64,000 nucleotides of DNA from Strigamia acuminata (GCA_949358305.1 OX442314.1:53887369-53951368); one strand, 5' to 3'; counted from the stretch's first letter, positions 10,250 through 21,159 are shown. Made by a program: numbers and translations. Notes: generated by a model from the letters alone, not told the origin.

Positions 10250-13200
10250 GTGGTATCCACGATAATAGGGCAGTTTTAAACCATGCTGTGGTTTAGTGGA
10301 CAATTGGACGTTGTTTATGCATGAGAAATCAACAAATTGTGAGTTTTTTGAGTACCTTTTCTACAATTGATGAAGTCCGCGTCGGCGAGTCGACGTTCGG
10401 GCGGAGCTTTGGACTCTTATTGGTGGCGTGCGGCGTGTGAGCCGTCGGCGACGTCGGGTAGACGTGTGCAAGAGAGATTTCGACGTCGAGACGAACGTCG
10501 GGCCTACGTGATCGAACACGGGTCGTCGAACACGAGGGTTATCGGTTGGTTTGGTTTTGCGTTGCTGTTAGCTATGGCGCAATTGATGCTTGGCGGCATT
10601 CCGCCGTTTTCCGGTTCCACGCTGCATGAGTGGACAAGCTGGAAGCAAACTTACCAGCAGTTTGTGCTGTTGAATAAGGTGGAAGCTGACAGACAAGTTC
10701 CGCTACTTTTGACTGTGATTGGCATACCAATGTTTGATAAAATCAAACGGTGGGCGCATCCGAAGGAAGTCGTCACGATGGGTTTGGATGCGATTTTGGA
10801 CGTCGTTGAGGAGCACTACACGTCAGTTGACACCCCGTATATGGCTCGGCAGCGATTCGGAGCGCGCAAACGCCACGAGGGAGAGTCGGTGGAAAAATAC
10901 ATAGCAGAGTTAAGAATTTTGTCTCAACGTTGCGGATTCGCAACCAAGGAAGAAACGGACGGGGCGATCGTCCATCAGGTGGTACGAGGATCGCGGAATG
11001 AGGTTTTGGTCCGCGAGATTCTTCTCAACATGCCGTTGACGGCAGAACAGGTGACAAAACGTGCCGTCGCCCACGAGATGGCTCACATTGCGGCGTCGGG
11101 ACGCGAAGAACCGTTGCCATTCACGGATGAAGAGCCGACCAAAGCGCCAGCTTCGGCGGCGTTGATGCAGTTGTCGATGGGTGGCCGCCGCGGTCCGCAG
11201 AGGGGCCGTGGAAGAGCCAACCAATTCGGTTCACCCGGTTTTCCAGGCGCAGGGACCAGTGCTCAACGTGGTTCGTTTCAGCGACCTTGGCGCGGGCGCC
11301 AGGGGCAGAGTAGTGGGCGAGGCGGCCAACCTGTAAAAAGGGACGGCACGCCCGTTGACTGTTTTCGTTGCGGCGGACCGCATTTCGTTAGGGATTGCCC
11401 TTTTGAGCCTGCATTGGGACCAAGAGCCGGTCAAGATCAACGACCGGGTGGCCGCATGATTGGTGAGTGGCGCAAGAAGGCGAACGATCAGGAGGGAGCA
11501 TGCCCACCGGCGACGTTTCCAGCCGAGGTTGACGGCAGTTTTGGAGGAGCAGGTGGTTCTGATGAGAAGTGGAGGCAGCGAAACGTTCCAATTAACGTGA
11601 TACAGGAGCAAGACGAGGATTTCGCCTTGTTCCATGTCGTTGGAGCGAGAGTGAGGTCGCCGCCCCTTATTGTGCAGGTGGTTTTGAATTCTTTCAGGCT
11701 CAACCTATTGTTGGATACCGGCAGTGAGCTGTCGGTGCTGAATGCGACTGATTGTAACGTCTTGCTGACCAAGCGATTGATTACGAGGAGGGCGATTACC
11801 CCCACTTCAGTTAAGCTGTTTGCATATCAACACCAGCCCATTGAGGTGTTGGGACAGGTGTGGCTGAATATGCATATGGGTGAGGTAACAGCAAGGGTAA
11901 ATTTTGTAGTGGTGGGGCGTCAGGGCCCTAGTCTTATTGGTCGGGATGCCGTACATAAGTTTGGTTGGCATAATATTTCCGCCGCTTTAATTGCAGGTGA
12001 TGGACGTGACCCGGCGCCGCCAGCGGAGGGTGACGGAGCTGCTGTGAGTGGTCAACACCCGTCGGCGAGCCCAGTGGATCACGTTGAAGTGTCGAGTGCG
12101 AGTGCCCAGAGAGCTGGTTCCTTGAGTGAATTGTTATTGCGTTACGCACACGTGTTTAGCGAGTGCCTTGGAACTTACAAAGGTGAACCGGTTGATCTTA
12201 TTTTAAGACCAGATGCGGTTCCTAGATTTTACAGGCCGAGGCCTATTCCACTACCGCTTAGAGATGCGGTCAGTTTGGAGATAGACGATTTGATTTCCAA
12301 AGGGGTGTTCAAGCCAATTCCGTTCTCTGTGTGGGGGACTCCCCTGGTCACTGTACAAAAGAAAGACGGGGGGGTTCGCCTGTGCGGGGATTACAGGTCC
12401 ACCGTGAACGCTAATTTACAGCCTGACCCGTACCCCCTGCCGCGCATAGCCGAGTTGCTTGCGTCGATTGGCAGAGCGCGGTTCTTCAGTACGCTTGACC
12501 TCAGGCAAGCGTATCTGCAAATTCCGCTATCAGAGAGGTCTGCTGTTATTGCGGCGGTGAACACCCCAAAAGGCCTTATGGCCGTTACCCGGCTCCCGTT
12601 TGGGACCATGCCATCCGCTGGGATTTTCCAGCGGATTATTATTTCAGTCCTGGACGGGGTGCCCCGCATCTTCGTCTACTTGGACGACATTCTTGTTGCA
12701 ACGTGGGATTTGCCAGAACATTTGTGGGTTTTAGAGCAGATTTTTCGTAGATTGGCTGATAGGGGTTTACACCTGGCTAGGGAGAAATGTTTGTTTTGTG
12801 AGAGTGGCCTGAATTTTTTGGGCTTCTCAATTAGTCAGAAGGGGGTCAGACCGATCTCGTCAAAAGTTGAGGCAGTTTTGGCAATCCCACCTCCTGTTGA
12901 CGTGAAGCAGCTTAGGACATTTTTAGGGATGGTGGCGTTTTACGCCGTGTTCATTGAACACTTGGCCGACAAGGCGACCCCGCTGTACGAATTATTGTGT
13001 GCGGAGGCAATTTGGGTCTGGAACCGGCGCAGGCAGCAGGCATTTGACGTGATCAAACGAGCTTTGACGTCCGCTCCCATTTTGACATACTACGATCTTC
13101 ATCGTCCGCTGGTGATCGCCGCGGACGCGTCCCCGTATGGGGTAGGGGCGGTCCTGGCCCACGTTGACAAACTGGAAAGAGAACATCCAGTTGCTTTTGC

Positions 13201-15293
13201 CTCGAGATCCCTCAGCCGTGCCGAGAGTAATTATGCGCACATCGACAAGGAGGCGCTGTCGGTTGTATTCGCGGTGAAAAAGTTCCATATATACCTGATG
13301 GGCAGGGAGTTCACCATATACACCGACCACAAGCCCTTGTTGGGCATTTTGGGGTCTGACCGACCAATTCCGTTGGTGGTCAGCCCCAGAATGCTCCGCT
13401 GGGCCCTCCTTTTGTCAGCTTACTCTTATGTGTTGCGGTATCGCAGGGGAGCCGACAATTCCAATGCTGATGTCCTCAGCAGATTCCCTTGCGATCCGGC
13501 ACCAGCTGAGGTTGATGACCGACCGGTATTTTTGGTCGAAATGGAGGGGGAGAACTTGTTGACAGCGGTGGAAGTCGCAAAGGCGACGGCAATCGATTCA
13601 GACTTAATTACGGTGGTCGCTGCGGTCCGGGGAGGAGATTTTGCCTCGCTTGCAGGTCGCCCGGAGTTGGCTGTTTATGCCAACCGTTTCGAGGAACTTT
13701 CACTTATGGCGGGAGTCCTCTTGTGGGGGGCTAGAGTGGTGGTACCTGCGGCCTTGCAGCCTAGGATGCTGCGGCTCCTGCATGAAGGTCATCCCGGCAT
13801 TGTGGCCATGAAGAAGAGGGCCCGCAGTGCTGTGTGGTGGGCGGGAATTACCCCGCAAATCATTAACTTCGTGCAGAAGTGCGTCATCTGCGCGCAAAGC
13901 AGACCTTTGCCGCCACACGCACTGCCTATTTCATGGCCGCGTGCCGAGGAGCCGTGGGCCCGTGTACACATCGACTACGCCGGTCCCATTCAGTCCCAGA
14001 TGGTTTTAGTGTTGGTAGACGCCTACTCTGGATGGATCGAGGCGAGGGCGACGCGAACGGCCACTTCAGCGACCACAATTTCGATTCTCAGGCGTGTGTT
14101 TAGTACTTTTGGGCTCCCGCACCTGTTAGTCAGTGACAACGGAGCCCAGTTCACGTCTGCAGAGTTTGCCAGTTTTTTAAGGAGAAATGGGGTCGAGCAT
14201 ATGTTCTCCCCCCCATGGCACGCCCAGTCTAACGGGCAGGCGGAACGTGCGGTGCGTTGGGTCAAGGACCGTTTAGCAAAGTTCACCAAGGGAGATTTGG
14301 AACTGCGCTTGCTCAGACTTATGCTTTACCAACATACGAGCTTCCGCGGACGAGACAACCAGTCGCCAGCGATGCTATTCATAGGGCGACAGCCGTTTAC
14401 TTTTTTGGATTTGGTAAAACCCAGGTGCGCGGTGAGTGTGGCGGTTACTAACTCTCATTCCAGGAACTTTGCGGTGGGCGACAGACTATGGTACAAGTCG
14501 TTTCCGGCTAGTACCCCGCCGTGGCGGCCCGGGGTCGTTTTGGAGAGGAACGGCGAGGTCGTCTATCGCTTGAAGGATGTCCAGACCAACAAGCAAGTGG
14601 TCAGACACCTGAACCACGTGAGGAGACGCGATGCGGCGGACCCGAGCGAGGTGGCGACTTCAGTGCCGGTCGTGGCACCGGTTACTCCCGAAGGTGGGGG
14701 CGAGCTGAGGCTTTACACGTATGCGCCGTTGCCAGGGACGCCACCCGCCCCGTTACCCCCAACACCACCAACACCACAGACGCCACCGCAACCTTTTCTC
14801 ACCCCACCGCAAGTTGTGAGGCTCCCAACACCCGTGCAGACACCTGTAGGAGCCCAAGTGGTACCTGTGGGCGGTCAGGTTCCAGTGCTAATCCCGGGGG
14901 CGCCACCCGTGCCGACGATGGCCGAGGAGGTAGCGGGCGAGCAGCAGATGGAGGAACCCCACCGCGACGCTGTCGACTCGGGGCCGAGACCGAGGACGCG
15001 CGCGGCCAGAAACATCGAAATTAATTACAAAGACCTGTCCTCGGGGGAGGAGGAGGATGACGAGGAAACGGTTTTGGCCAGCTACCGCAATGCACCAGTG
15101 GCGAGATTACCCAAACACGGACTAAAAGTCGCTGAGATGGTGCGGATGGAGCCCATACAAGATCCAGACCAACCGGGTCCAAGTGGGACGGCGGATCCTT
15201 TGGAGAGAGGGGCGCCACGCACCACCTTACCGACGAAGAAGTCTGGTAAAGGACCACCAGATAAAGCGCAACTTTATAGCAAGGAGGACGCGG
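10046..15293 (+). mobile_element. K02A2.6/mag-like gypsy element, 3'-truncated
   Basis: Contains a short 5' LTR, a leader and a single long gag-pol frame, but no 3' LTR or polypurine tract. The coding frame runs straight into direct repeat X' at 15294. It is a different lineage from A-D: gag and pol are in one frame, the LTR is short, and the enzyme motifs follow the K02A2.6-like pattern. Confidence 0.85.
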
Positions 15294-15391
15294 AACAAAT
15301 ACAAATAAAGCAGCTAACTATTAAATTTGCGAGTGAAAACTTGTTTCTATTTTCTCTCTTCCAACAAACCGCGAACGTGGAATCCATGTGA
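10370..15391 (+). CDS. gag-pol: gag-pol polyprotein, K02A2.6/mag-like (chimeric C-terminus)
   Basis: One uninterrupted frame. The ATG at 10370 is the first in frame, but the ATG at 10574 (MAQLMLGGIPPF) looks like the usual gag start of this family, so the first 68 residues may not be used. Landmarks in order are the gag capsid region, then the zinc knuckle CFRCGGPHFVRDC (11359). Next are protease LLLDTGSELS (about 11706), RT FVYLDDILVA (about 12670), RNase H AADASPYGVG (about 13110) and integrase zinc region HEGHPGIVAMKK...CVIC (13780-13890). The catalytic core shows VHIDYAG (13965), SDNGAQF (14130) and the Glu in NGQAERAV (14233). A Pro-rich then acidic tail follows. The last 32 codons, from 15294, belong to repeat X', so the native C-terminus is lost. 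Without a 3' LTR it is probably immobile. Confidence 0.9.
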   Translation: MKSASASRRSGGALDSYWWRAACEPSATSGRRVQERFRRRDERRAYVIEHGSSNTRVIGWFGFALLLAMAQLMLGGIPPFSGSTLHEWTSWKQTYQQFVLLNKVEADRQVPLLLTVIGIPMFDKIKRWAHPKEVVTMGLDAILDVVEEHYTSVDTPYMARQRFGARKRHEGESVEKYIAELRILSQRCGFATKEETDGAIVHQVVRGSRNEVLVREILLNMPLTAEQVTKRAVAHEMAHIAASGREEPLPFTDEEPTKAPASAALMQLSMGGRRGPQRGRGRANQFGSPGFPGAGTSAQRGSFQRPWRGRQGQSSGRGGQPVKRDGTPVDCFRCGGPHFVRDCPFEPALGPRAGQDQRPGGRMIGEWRKKANDQEGACPPATFPAEVDGSFGGAGGSDEKWRQRNVPINVIQEQDEDFALFHVVGARVRSPPLIVQVVLNSFRLNLLLDTGSELSVLNATDCNVLLTKRLITRRAITPTSVKLFAYQHQPIEVLGQVWLNMHMGEVTARVNFVVVGRQGPSLIGRDAVHKFGWHNISAALIAGDGRDPAPPAEGDGAAVSGQHPSASPVDHVEVSSASAQRAGSLSELLLRYAHVFSECLGTYKGEPVDLILRPDAVPRFYRPRPIPLPLRDAVSLEIDDLISKGVFKPIPFSVWGTPLVTVQKKDGGVRLCGDYRSTVNANLQPDPYPLPRIAELLASIGRARFFSTLDLRQAYLQIPLSERSAVIAAVNTPKGLMAVTRLPFGTMPSAGIFQRIIISVLDGVPRIFVYLDDILVATWDLPEHLWVLEQIFRRLADRGLHLAREKCLFCESGLNFLGFSISQKGVRPISSKVEAVLAIPPPVDVKQLRTFLGMVAFYAVFIEHLADKATPLYELLCAEAIWVWNRRRQQAFDVIKRALTSAPILTYYDLHRPLVIAADASPYGVGAVLAHVDKLEREHPVAFASRSLSRAESNYAHIDKEALSVVFAVKKFHIYLMGREFTIYTDHKPLLGILGSDRPIPLVVSPRMLRWALLLSAYSYVLRYRRGADNSNADVLSRFPCDPAPAEVDDRPVFLVEMEGENLLTAVEVAKATAIDSDLITVVAAVRGGDFASLAGRPELAVYANRFEELSLMAGVLLWGARVVVPAALQPRMLRLLHEGHPGIVAMKKRARSAVWWAGITPQIINFVQKCVICAQSRPLPPHALPISWPRAEEPWARVHIDYAGPIQSQMVLVLVDAYSGWIEARATRTATSATTISILRRVFSTFGLPHLLVSDNGAQFTSAEFASFLRRNGVEHMFSPPWHAQSNGQAERAVRWVKDRLAKFTKGDLELRLLRLMLYQHTSFRGRDNQSPAMLFIGRQPFTFLDLVKPRCAVSVAVTNSHSRNFAVGDRLWYKSFPASTPPWRPGVVLERNGEVVYRLKDVQTNKQVVRHLNHVRRRDAADPSEVATSVPVVAPVTPEGGGELRLYTYAPLPGTPPAPLPPTPPTPQTPPQPFLTPPQVVRLPTPVQTPVGAQVVPVGGQVPVLIPGAPPVPTMAEEVAGEQQMEEPHRDAVDSGPRPRTRAARNIEINYKDLSSGEEEDDEETVLASYRNAPVARLPKHGLKVAEMVRMEPIQDPDQPGPSGTADPLERGAPRTTLPTKKSGKGPPDKAQLYSKEDAEQIQIKQLTIKFASENLFLFSLFQQTANVESM

Positions 15392-16226
15392 AAATCCCAC
15401 AAAAAACGTGTGTACAAATCCGTGAATGTTCAAATAAATGGTCGATTTGGCGTCTTGGTTCCAATTTGTTAATCAGTCGTTTCGAGGCGAATACAGTGAA
15501 TTTTCAGTTGTGAAGTAAAAAACTAACCTTGTTAAGAAGTAAAATCATGTACTGGTTTATTCTATTCAAAAACACGGTTATATTGGGAAGGGGGAGGAAA
15601 AATACTGAAATAAGGCAACAAAGGCAGGAAAAAGGGTCAAACAAACACATAATGAAAACCGTCACCCCATCTGGTGTTGCGAGACGATGATGACGATTGT
15701 GACCTCGCTCAACGGTTTGCATCGACATCGATGAACCGTTGAGGGGTCTGAATTGGCGTCTGTAGGCAGAATGATTTTTTCCTTCTCATTTTTTCATTGC
15801 TTGAAGTGAAATTCTACATCAATGCCGTCACACAAATTGAGTTAATTTAGGCTTGATCACGGAAAAGTAAATTTGTCATATCGGAGTTATGCACTGGTTT
15901 TTGTCCATTAGATAAAGTTTTAGAGCCGAGATGAATAATTCATGGCTTCAATTATTTCAATAATGATTCCAATAAATTTCAAAAATTTGAAAATTACAAA
16001 AATTTCAAAATTTCAAAAGTTTCAAAATTTCAAATTTCAATATTATCTAGGCGTATTTATAAGATTTGAACTCTCATTTCTATCACAAAAATCACGTTTC
16101 TTAATGAAATAAGTTAACATCTGTACTTACAATTTGACAAAATTGCTGGTGTTTGGCTTGATAGACTCAAGTGGATGATGGGTTGTGATGAATGAAATAT
16201 AAAACCAAAATCTTAAATGCTTTTTG
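15294..16226. repeat. direct repeat X, right copy (933 bp)
   Basis: Second copy of 9106-10046. It begins AACAAATACAAATAAAGCAG and ends AAATGCTTTTTGT. The visible differences are substitutions plus small indels around 15470 and 15665, giving a few percent divergence by eye. The DNA beyond it (16227 on) is presumably the original right flank of X. Confidence 0.8.
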
Positions 16227-17057
16227 TTGCTTATTTAGTCAAAGCAAACTGTGTTGGGCTGCGATGGAAGAAATTTAAAACCAAGATCATTGACCCTTTA
16301 CTTCAGAAAATTCAGAAAAAGCAAAGGGCCAATGCTCAATGACCTTGGTTTTATTAAATAGTCTTCTCTTCTCGCTAAACAACTTTTTTTCACCCACTAT
16401 TCTAACTAAATTTCATATTAAAAAATTACTTCCAATAAATATGAAGTATAAATTCATATGTAACGATTTTTGTTAAATCTAATTCATATTTATTTGCATT
16501 TGATAAATTCTCGTAAAATTTAATTTTTAATTTTTATTTTTTGAAAATATAATTATTATTTATTTTCATTGGGAATGTTTATTATGAAAGAGGAAGTATC
16601 GGTAAGTGGCGGGAAAAGCTGGGTAAAATGAGTGATGGGGTTGGAGTGAAGGTGAGTGAAGCACGCTCATGGTAATTATGTGTAATCAAAGTGTTCTTGC
16701 GCCATTGCTTAAAATTTAGGTTCCGTTTAAGAAACTTTTCTGAAAAATCGTTAGCAAATGTTTTCCCATTTTTTCTGTTTCCAAAATTGGGTATGGAAGA
16801 TGTTTTAAATTGTTTTTAATATTGATTAAAAAATATTATTTTCAAATTTAAAATTCTTTTTTCGAGTTTTTATTTCATAGAGCTGTGAGTGGCGATCTTC
16901 GCCTCATCATGGCCAGGGGAGGACCATGAAGGTTAAAATGAGCAGTTTTGCATTTCGATGGTGTCGCCCTCGTGTGGTTGAGGTGCAAAATGGTGTTGCT
17001 TATAAGCTACGAAAAAGTATGGAGCTGATACGACAGATTAAATATCAATGGCCGAGG
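16227..17057. other. AT-rich flank, no convincing gene
   Basis: Holds an imperfect inverted repeat near 16275-16355 (aaaccaagatcattg / caatgaccttggttt). Short frames near 16926-17111 run into the palindrome and element A LTR and have no recognisable domain. Confidence 0.4.
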
Positions 17058-17103
17058 ATATTCTTACGTACGTACGTAAGAATAGCGTATTGGCTATTCC
17101 TAC
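17058..17103. repeat. GTAC-rich palindrome, left of element A
   Basis: Contains the perfect palindrome ttcttacgtacgtacgtaagaa. It continues on the other side of element A (29970 on), so A inserted inside a palindrome. CTAC (17100-17103) is the left target duplication. Confidence 0.85.
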
Positions 17104-17924
17104 TGTGGTGACCCAGTTGGATAGGTGTCCCCCCAGGGCGGATACTTGTCCTCTGAGTCACTATGATTGAAGAGTCGTTCCCCCCCGAGTTGGCTCCACC
17201 TCCTCATGGCAGGTGTGTGCCCCGAGGGGGAGGAAGCGGCTGGTGGTCAGCCCCCATTGGTTGATCGCCGGCCCTTCGCCCCACTGCATAAAAGGCTGTG
17301 TTTCCCGCCTAAAGTCAGAACTTACACAAATGACACCAAGAACACAGCAACTACCTCACCGTCAGGCCAACTTCAACTACAAGTTAGGATTGATCGAGGA
17401 TCGCTGAGTAAAGTGCAAACTGTAACTCTCACGAAGTCACTTGCGAGCTATTCCTGCGAAAGCACGAGAATAGCCCTTGTGAAATCACCCAGAATAATCG
17501 CCCAGACGATTATTCGCCGAAGTAAGTGTCCGAGTGCTTTGTAGGGAACCCCAAAGTTCCTAGACGAGGCCTCTGCGACGCTAAACCAAACCCTAGACAA
17601 CAGGCACGGATAGAAGACTCGAAAGAGCATTCCACCGCGTCCGTGAAGACGAATCCGTGACGAATTAACGACAACTCGAGACGCCGCCTTTGTTCCGCCG
17701 ACCACGCGGAATCGACGACGCCATCTTGAGAAATCCTTTGTTCGACGCTGACCACGTCGACTCTAGAATTATTACTGAGTGTATTTTAAAGGCATAAAGC
17801 CTGGTGAATAAATTACCTGTTTATTTACATACATTTGGTATTCATTTGGGTATTTGCATAATTGATCACAGGTAAAGTATTACACGTTAGCGCTATTTAA
17901 ACCTATACAAAGTAGGACGCGACA
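17104..17924 (+). repeat. 5' LTR of element A (821 bp)
   Basis: Starts TGTGGTGACCCAG and ends GGACGCGACA. A TATA-like CATAAAAGG is at 17287-17295 and AATAAA at 17807-17812, consistent with U3-R-U5 order. Differences from the 3' LTR seen by eye are ctcctcatgg versus ctccccatgg and acaaatgac versus acaaacgac. Confidence 0.96.
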
Positions 17925-17926
17925 CG

Positions 17927-17944
17927 TGGGGGTCTGTCCGGGAT
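17927..17944 (+). other. primer-binding site, tRNA-Pro-like, element A
   Basis: TGGGGGTCTGTCCGGGAT begins 2 nt after the LTR. It is complementary to the 3' end of tRNA-Pro except at three central positions, and identical to the site of element C. Confidence 0.78.
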
Positions 17945-18018
17945 TTAGAAATAAATCTCAAATCTGAACTTGTGATCTCTCAATAAGATAACCCAAATCG
18001 TAGAATTACCGAAAGAAA

Positions 18019-21000
18019 ATGTCAGACAAAGATGAGCAATCCACGTCTGAAACCGAGCAGAGAATGCCCGAGAAGGGAAAAAGGACCTCCGACTACCACC
18101 TAAGATCGGATGGTCCCGTCCCTGAAATGTCCGCAAAGGCGAAAGCCCGAGCGAATAAAAGGAGAGCGAAGGCGCAGAAAGAGGAGCAAGCTGCATCGCT
18201 CGCGGCCCTAGACGGGCCAGAGCGAGAGCGGGTTCCCTTGAATATGCAACCCTTCGAAGATACCGATCCGGAAGCCATAGAAAATCGAGAAGAAATTCGC
18301 GACGTATCGCCAGGACGAGTATCGATATTGATGACCGAGGAGACGAATGAAGCTCCGAAAAAAACGGTCACGGTCGGCACAAACCCATCGCCACCCACGG
18401 CTCAGACGTCCGTGGAGCAAACCCCACGAAAAAACGACGGCGGGACCCCGATAACCCCCCGAGTTACGGCGAGTCCTGCAGTTGTTTCCTTCGAGGTATC
18501 TCACCTAATTCGGTTGACACGGCAAGCTGCCCAACTGAAAGCGATAATAGACATTCCAGTAGGAACGTCAGTCTGGGAATCGATTACTCTGCTCACTGAC
18601 GCTATCTGCGCGGCACAAACCCCGACGCCGGTCGCAAGACCAGCAGCGGAGACGCCCATGCCCCAGGTAACGCCCAGTGACACCGGAGGTTTCGCGCCAG
18701 ACCCCAACCGAGCACTTCACCAATCCAGAGAGAAGGCCCGCGAAGAAGCCAGACAAGAAGCGACTAATCGCCAACGAAGACTGAGCGCAGAGCGGCGAGA
18801 ACTCTGGAAGGAAGAGGAAGAAAGGGAGCAACGCGAGAGAAGAACCACCGAGAGAACAGAGAAACTGGTCCAAAAAATGAGGGAAGAACGAGAAGCTAAA
18901 ATTCGAAAAGAATGGAACGCCACGGTAGAAGGGCGACATCGAGAAGCTCAAGAGTACGAGGACCAATTTCAAGCGCTCGTAGCTCAAAGAAAAGCAGAAA
19001 AGCTACAAATGTTGCGAGAAGAAGCCATTTTACAACATCAAAAATGGGAAGAACAACATCGCGAGAGGTTGAGAGAAGAGGAAGCCAGAAAAGAAAAAGA
19101 ACAGTTCCTGAAAGAGAAAGAGGAATGGGACCGAGTCAGATGGACAGAAGAGTACAAAGCAAAGAAACAAGCCATAATAGATGAGCAAAAAAGATGGGAA
19201 GCCGAAAACTGGGAGAAAGAAACAGAAAAGTTCCAAAAGGAGTACGAACAAGGTGTCTCGGGCAGGAAGAAAAGGGAAGAAAACCCGAAACGGAAGTCAG
19301 AACCCCCAAGCGGCTCTGATACCGACACAGGAGAAGATGCGGCAAAGCCGGCAAAAACGGCAAAAAGGGGGAAATCTCAAAAGAGAGACGGATCGGTCCC
19401 AAAAACAAAGGACCGTCACCCCTCAAAAAGATCCGAGACGGGAGCAGCCATCGACGCGTTACTCGAAAAGAAAAACGCAAATAAAAATCGGGAACGCCCC
19501 GAAAGCGAGGAAAACAGATGGCATTCTTTTTACGAGAACAACGACGGAGGGGAGCCGCCGCCATCCGAAGGCTCGAAGCAGAAGAAGGCTGGCGGAGAGA
19601 CCCCACCGAGAGGGCCGAGGTTTCACCCCCAAGGAGATCCCTCCGAGCCCTCCGATTCGTCGGACGACGACCATCCGAGTCGACCGTCTACAGGGAGGAG
19701 TCAAGAAGGCAACGATGGGCACCGGTCGAACCGGCCGAATGCTTCAGACCGCTCTTCCCGGAGCTCCAACCCTCGTTCAGAGGAAGGGAACTTTCAGGAC
19801 TCATCTGGCCGACATTACACGATGTCTGAGCTAGGCCGAGCCCTGCTGAACTCTTTTAGAAGAGAGGGAATCGATCTAGGCCATCCAGGCGACGAACATA
19901 ATCGCGCTGGAGAGAGGGTTAAGCGCAAATATGGCGTACGAAACAAACCAAGCAGTGAAGCCACGGGTAACATCCGCTGGCAACACTATATTCAAACGCG
20001 ATTTGACGGTTCGTGGAAGGCCGGAGACCGCTTCCTGGACGAAGTAATGCGTATCAAGAAAGCGACAAAAGCCACCGTCGCCGACATGCTAACCCACGGG
20101 CTAGTGGAGCTAACTACGGGGTCAGCTCGAGAATGGTACCAGGGACTGAAAAACCCAACCTGGGACGATTTTCTCGTCCGTTTCGATCTCCGATACGGCG
20201 AGACTCCAGACGAGATCAGTAACAAATTACGTGGTCTACGACAAGCCCCAGGAGAAACATTAGCCGACTACGACGCCCGAGCGAAACTCCTGTTTGCAAG
20301 AGCGCCGTATGAAATAAACCCCGCTGGTTTTACGATGATCTTTTACGGAGGATTATCGGCCCACTCGCAAAGAATTCTGCTAGACATGCGCGCACCCCGC
20401 ACTGGCGATTACCAAGATGTCAGTAACTATCTTCTAACAAACACGTTAGAAATAGAACAGCGGTATTACGCCACTCTGCCCCCGGAGGAAGCAGACGCAC
20501 ACGAGAAACGGTTGCAGACGAGCGCCGAACGTCACAAGACCTCAGAAAAATTAATGAGGCCAAGTGAATATTTGAGCGGCATAATGAGTCTCACCGAAGC
20601 ATCCTTCAGACGAATGCTGACGCCTAAAGCAGGCAGTATTCTTCCAGCCAACCCGATAGCTGCCCCAAAGAAAGCACCGGCAGCGACGGCGATGCAGGTG
20701 ACCTCGACGGACTCCACCCAGATGGAGAAAGTCGAAGAGACAACACCTCTCGCCACGGCTAAAGAAGAGGAGCCAGCATCGAGCGACGAGGAAGCCCTAA
20801 ATGAGCACCTCGAAAACTTATCGACAGGATGCGACGATCAAGGTCCCTATTTGCACCATGCACACCGGGCCTTGGCAATCACACAATTCAGAGCACACGT
20901 GCAGGCAACAAAAGCGAGAGGAGCATTGGGAGGAAAAAGACGATTCCCGACGCCCTTCGTCCCGAAAAAACCGGGATTCACTCCCACAGGGGATAAAAGT

Positions 21001-21159
21001 AACATCAAATGTTACAGCTGTGGGGAATACGGCCACTACTCAGATAAATGTGAGAAAACCGTCAAAGAAAAGGACATCATGCAAACCATGATGAAAATGA
21101 TGATGGAGTTAAAAACTGATCTGGCAAAAAACTTCCAAGCGCAGGCGTCGCCGAAATAA
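18019..21159 (+). CDS. gag: gag of element A (1046 aa)
   Basis: Capsid/nucleocapsid precursor. The start ATG (MSDKDEQ) lies 74 nt after the primer site. Residues about 235-430 form a long, highly charged coiled coil rich in Glu, Arg and Lys. A Ser/Arg/Pro-rich linker follows. The Retrotrans_gag capsid domain begins about residue 648 (NIRWQHYIQTRFDGSWKAGD, then GSAREWYQGL). A CCHC knuckle, CYSCGEYGHYSDKC, begins near residue 997. The capsid domain is very similar to element B gag; the N-terminal half is alignable only in composition. It ends with the codons GCA AAA AAC that form the slippery site. Read-through to pol by -1 slip would give a Gag-Pol protein of about 2,400 residues. Confidence 0.94.
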   Translation: MSDKDEQSTSETEQRMPEKGKRTSDYHLRSDGPVPEMSAKAKARANKRRAKAQKEEQAASLAALDGPERERVPLNMQPFEDTDPEAIENREEIRDVSPGRVSILMTEETNEAPKKTVTVGTNPSPPTAQTSVEQTPRKNDGGTPITPRVTASPAVVSFEVSHLIRLTRQAAQLKAIIDIPVGTSVWESITLLTDAICAAQTPTPVARPAAETPMPQVTPSDTGGFAPDPNRALHQSREKAREEARQEATNRQRRLSAERRELWKEEEEREQRERRTTERTEKLVQKMREEREAKIRKEWNATVEGRHREAQEYEDQFQALVAQRKAEKLQMLREEAILQHQKWEEQHRERLREEEARKEKEQFLKEKEEWDRVRWTEEYKAKKQAIIDEQKRWEAENWEKETEKFQKEYEQGVSGRKKREENPKRKSEPPSGSDTDTGEDAAKPAKTAKRGKSQKRDGSVPKTKDRHPSKRSETGAAIDALLEKKNANKNRERPESEENRWHSFYENNDGGEPPPSEGSKQKKAGGETPPRGPRFHPQGDPSEPSDSSDDDHPSRPSTGRSQEGNDGHRSNRPNASDRSSRSSNPRSEEGNFQDSSGRHYTMSELGRALLNSFRREGIDLGHPGDEHNRAGERVKRKYGVRNKPSSEATGNIRWQHYIQTRFDGSWKAGDRFLDEVMRIKKATKATVADMLTHGLVELTTGSAREWYQGLKNPTWDDFLVRFDLRYGETPDEISNKLRGLRQAPGETLADYDARAKLLFARAPYEINPAGFTMIFYGGLSAHSQRILLDMRAPRTGDYQDVSNYLLTNTLEIEQRYYATLPPEEADAHEKRLQTSAERHKTSEKLMRPSEYLSGIMSLTEASFRRMLTPKAGSILPANPIAAPKKAPAATAMQVTSTDSTQMEKVEETTPLATAKEEEPASSDEEALNEHLENLSTGCDDQGPYLHHAHRALAITQFRAHVQATKARGALGGKRRFPTPFVPKKPGFTPTGDKSNIKCYSCGEYGHYSDKCEKTVKEKDIMQTMMKMMMELKTDLAKNFQAQASPK

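Noticed and set aside
16926-17111. Small gene before element A
   Set aside because: The frame runs through the GTAC palindrome into the LTR and has no recognisable domain.
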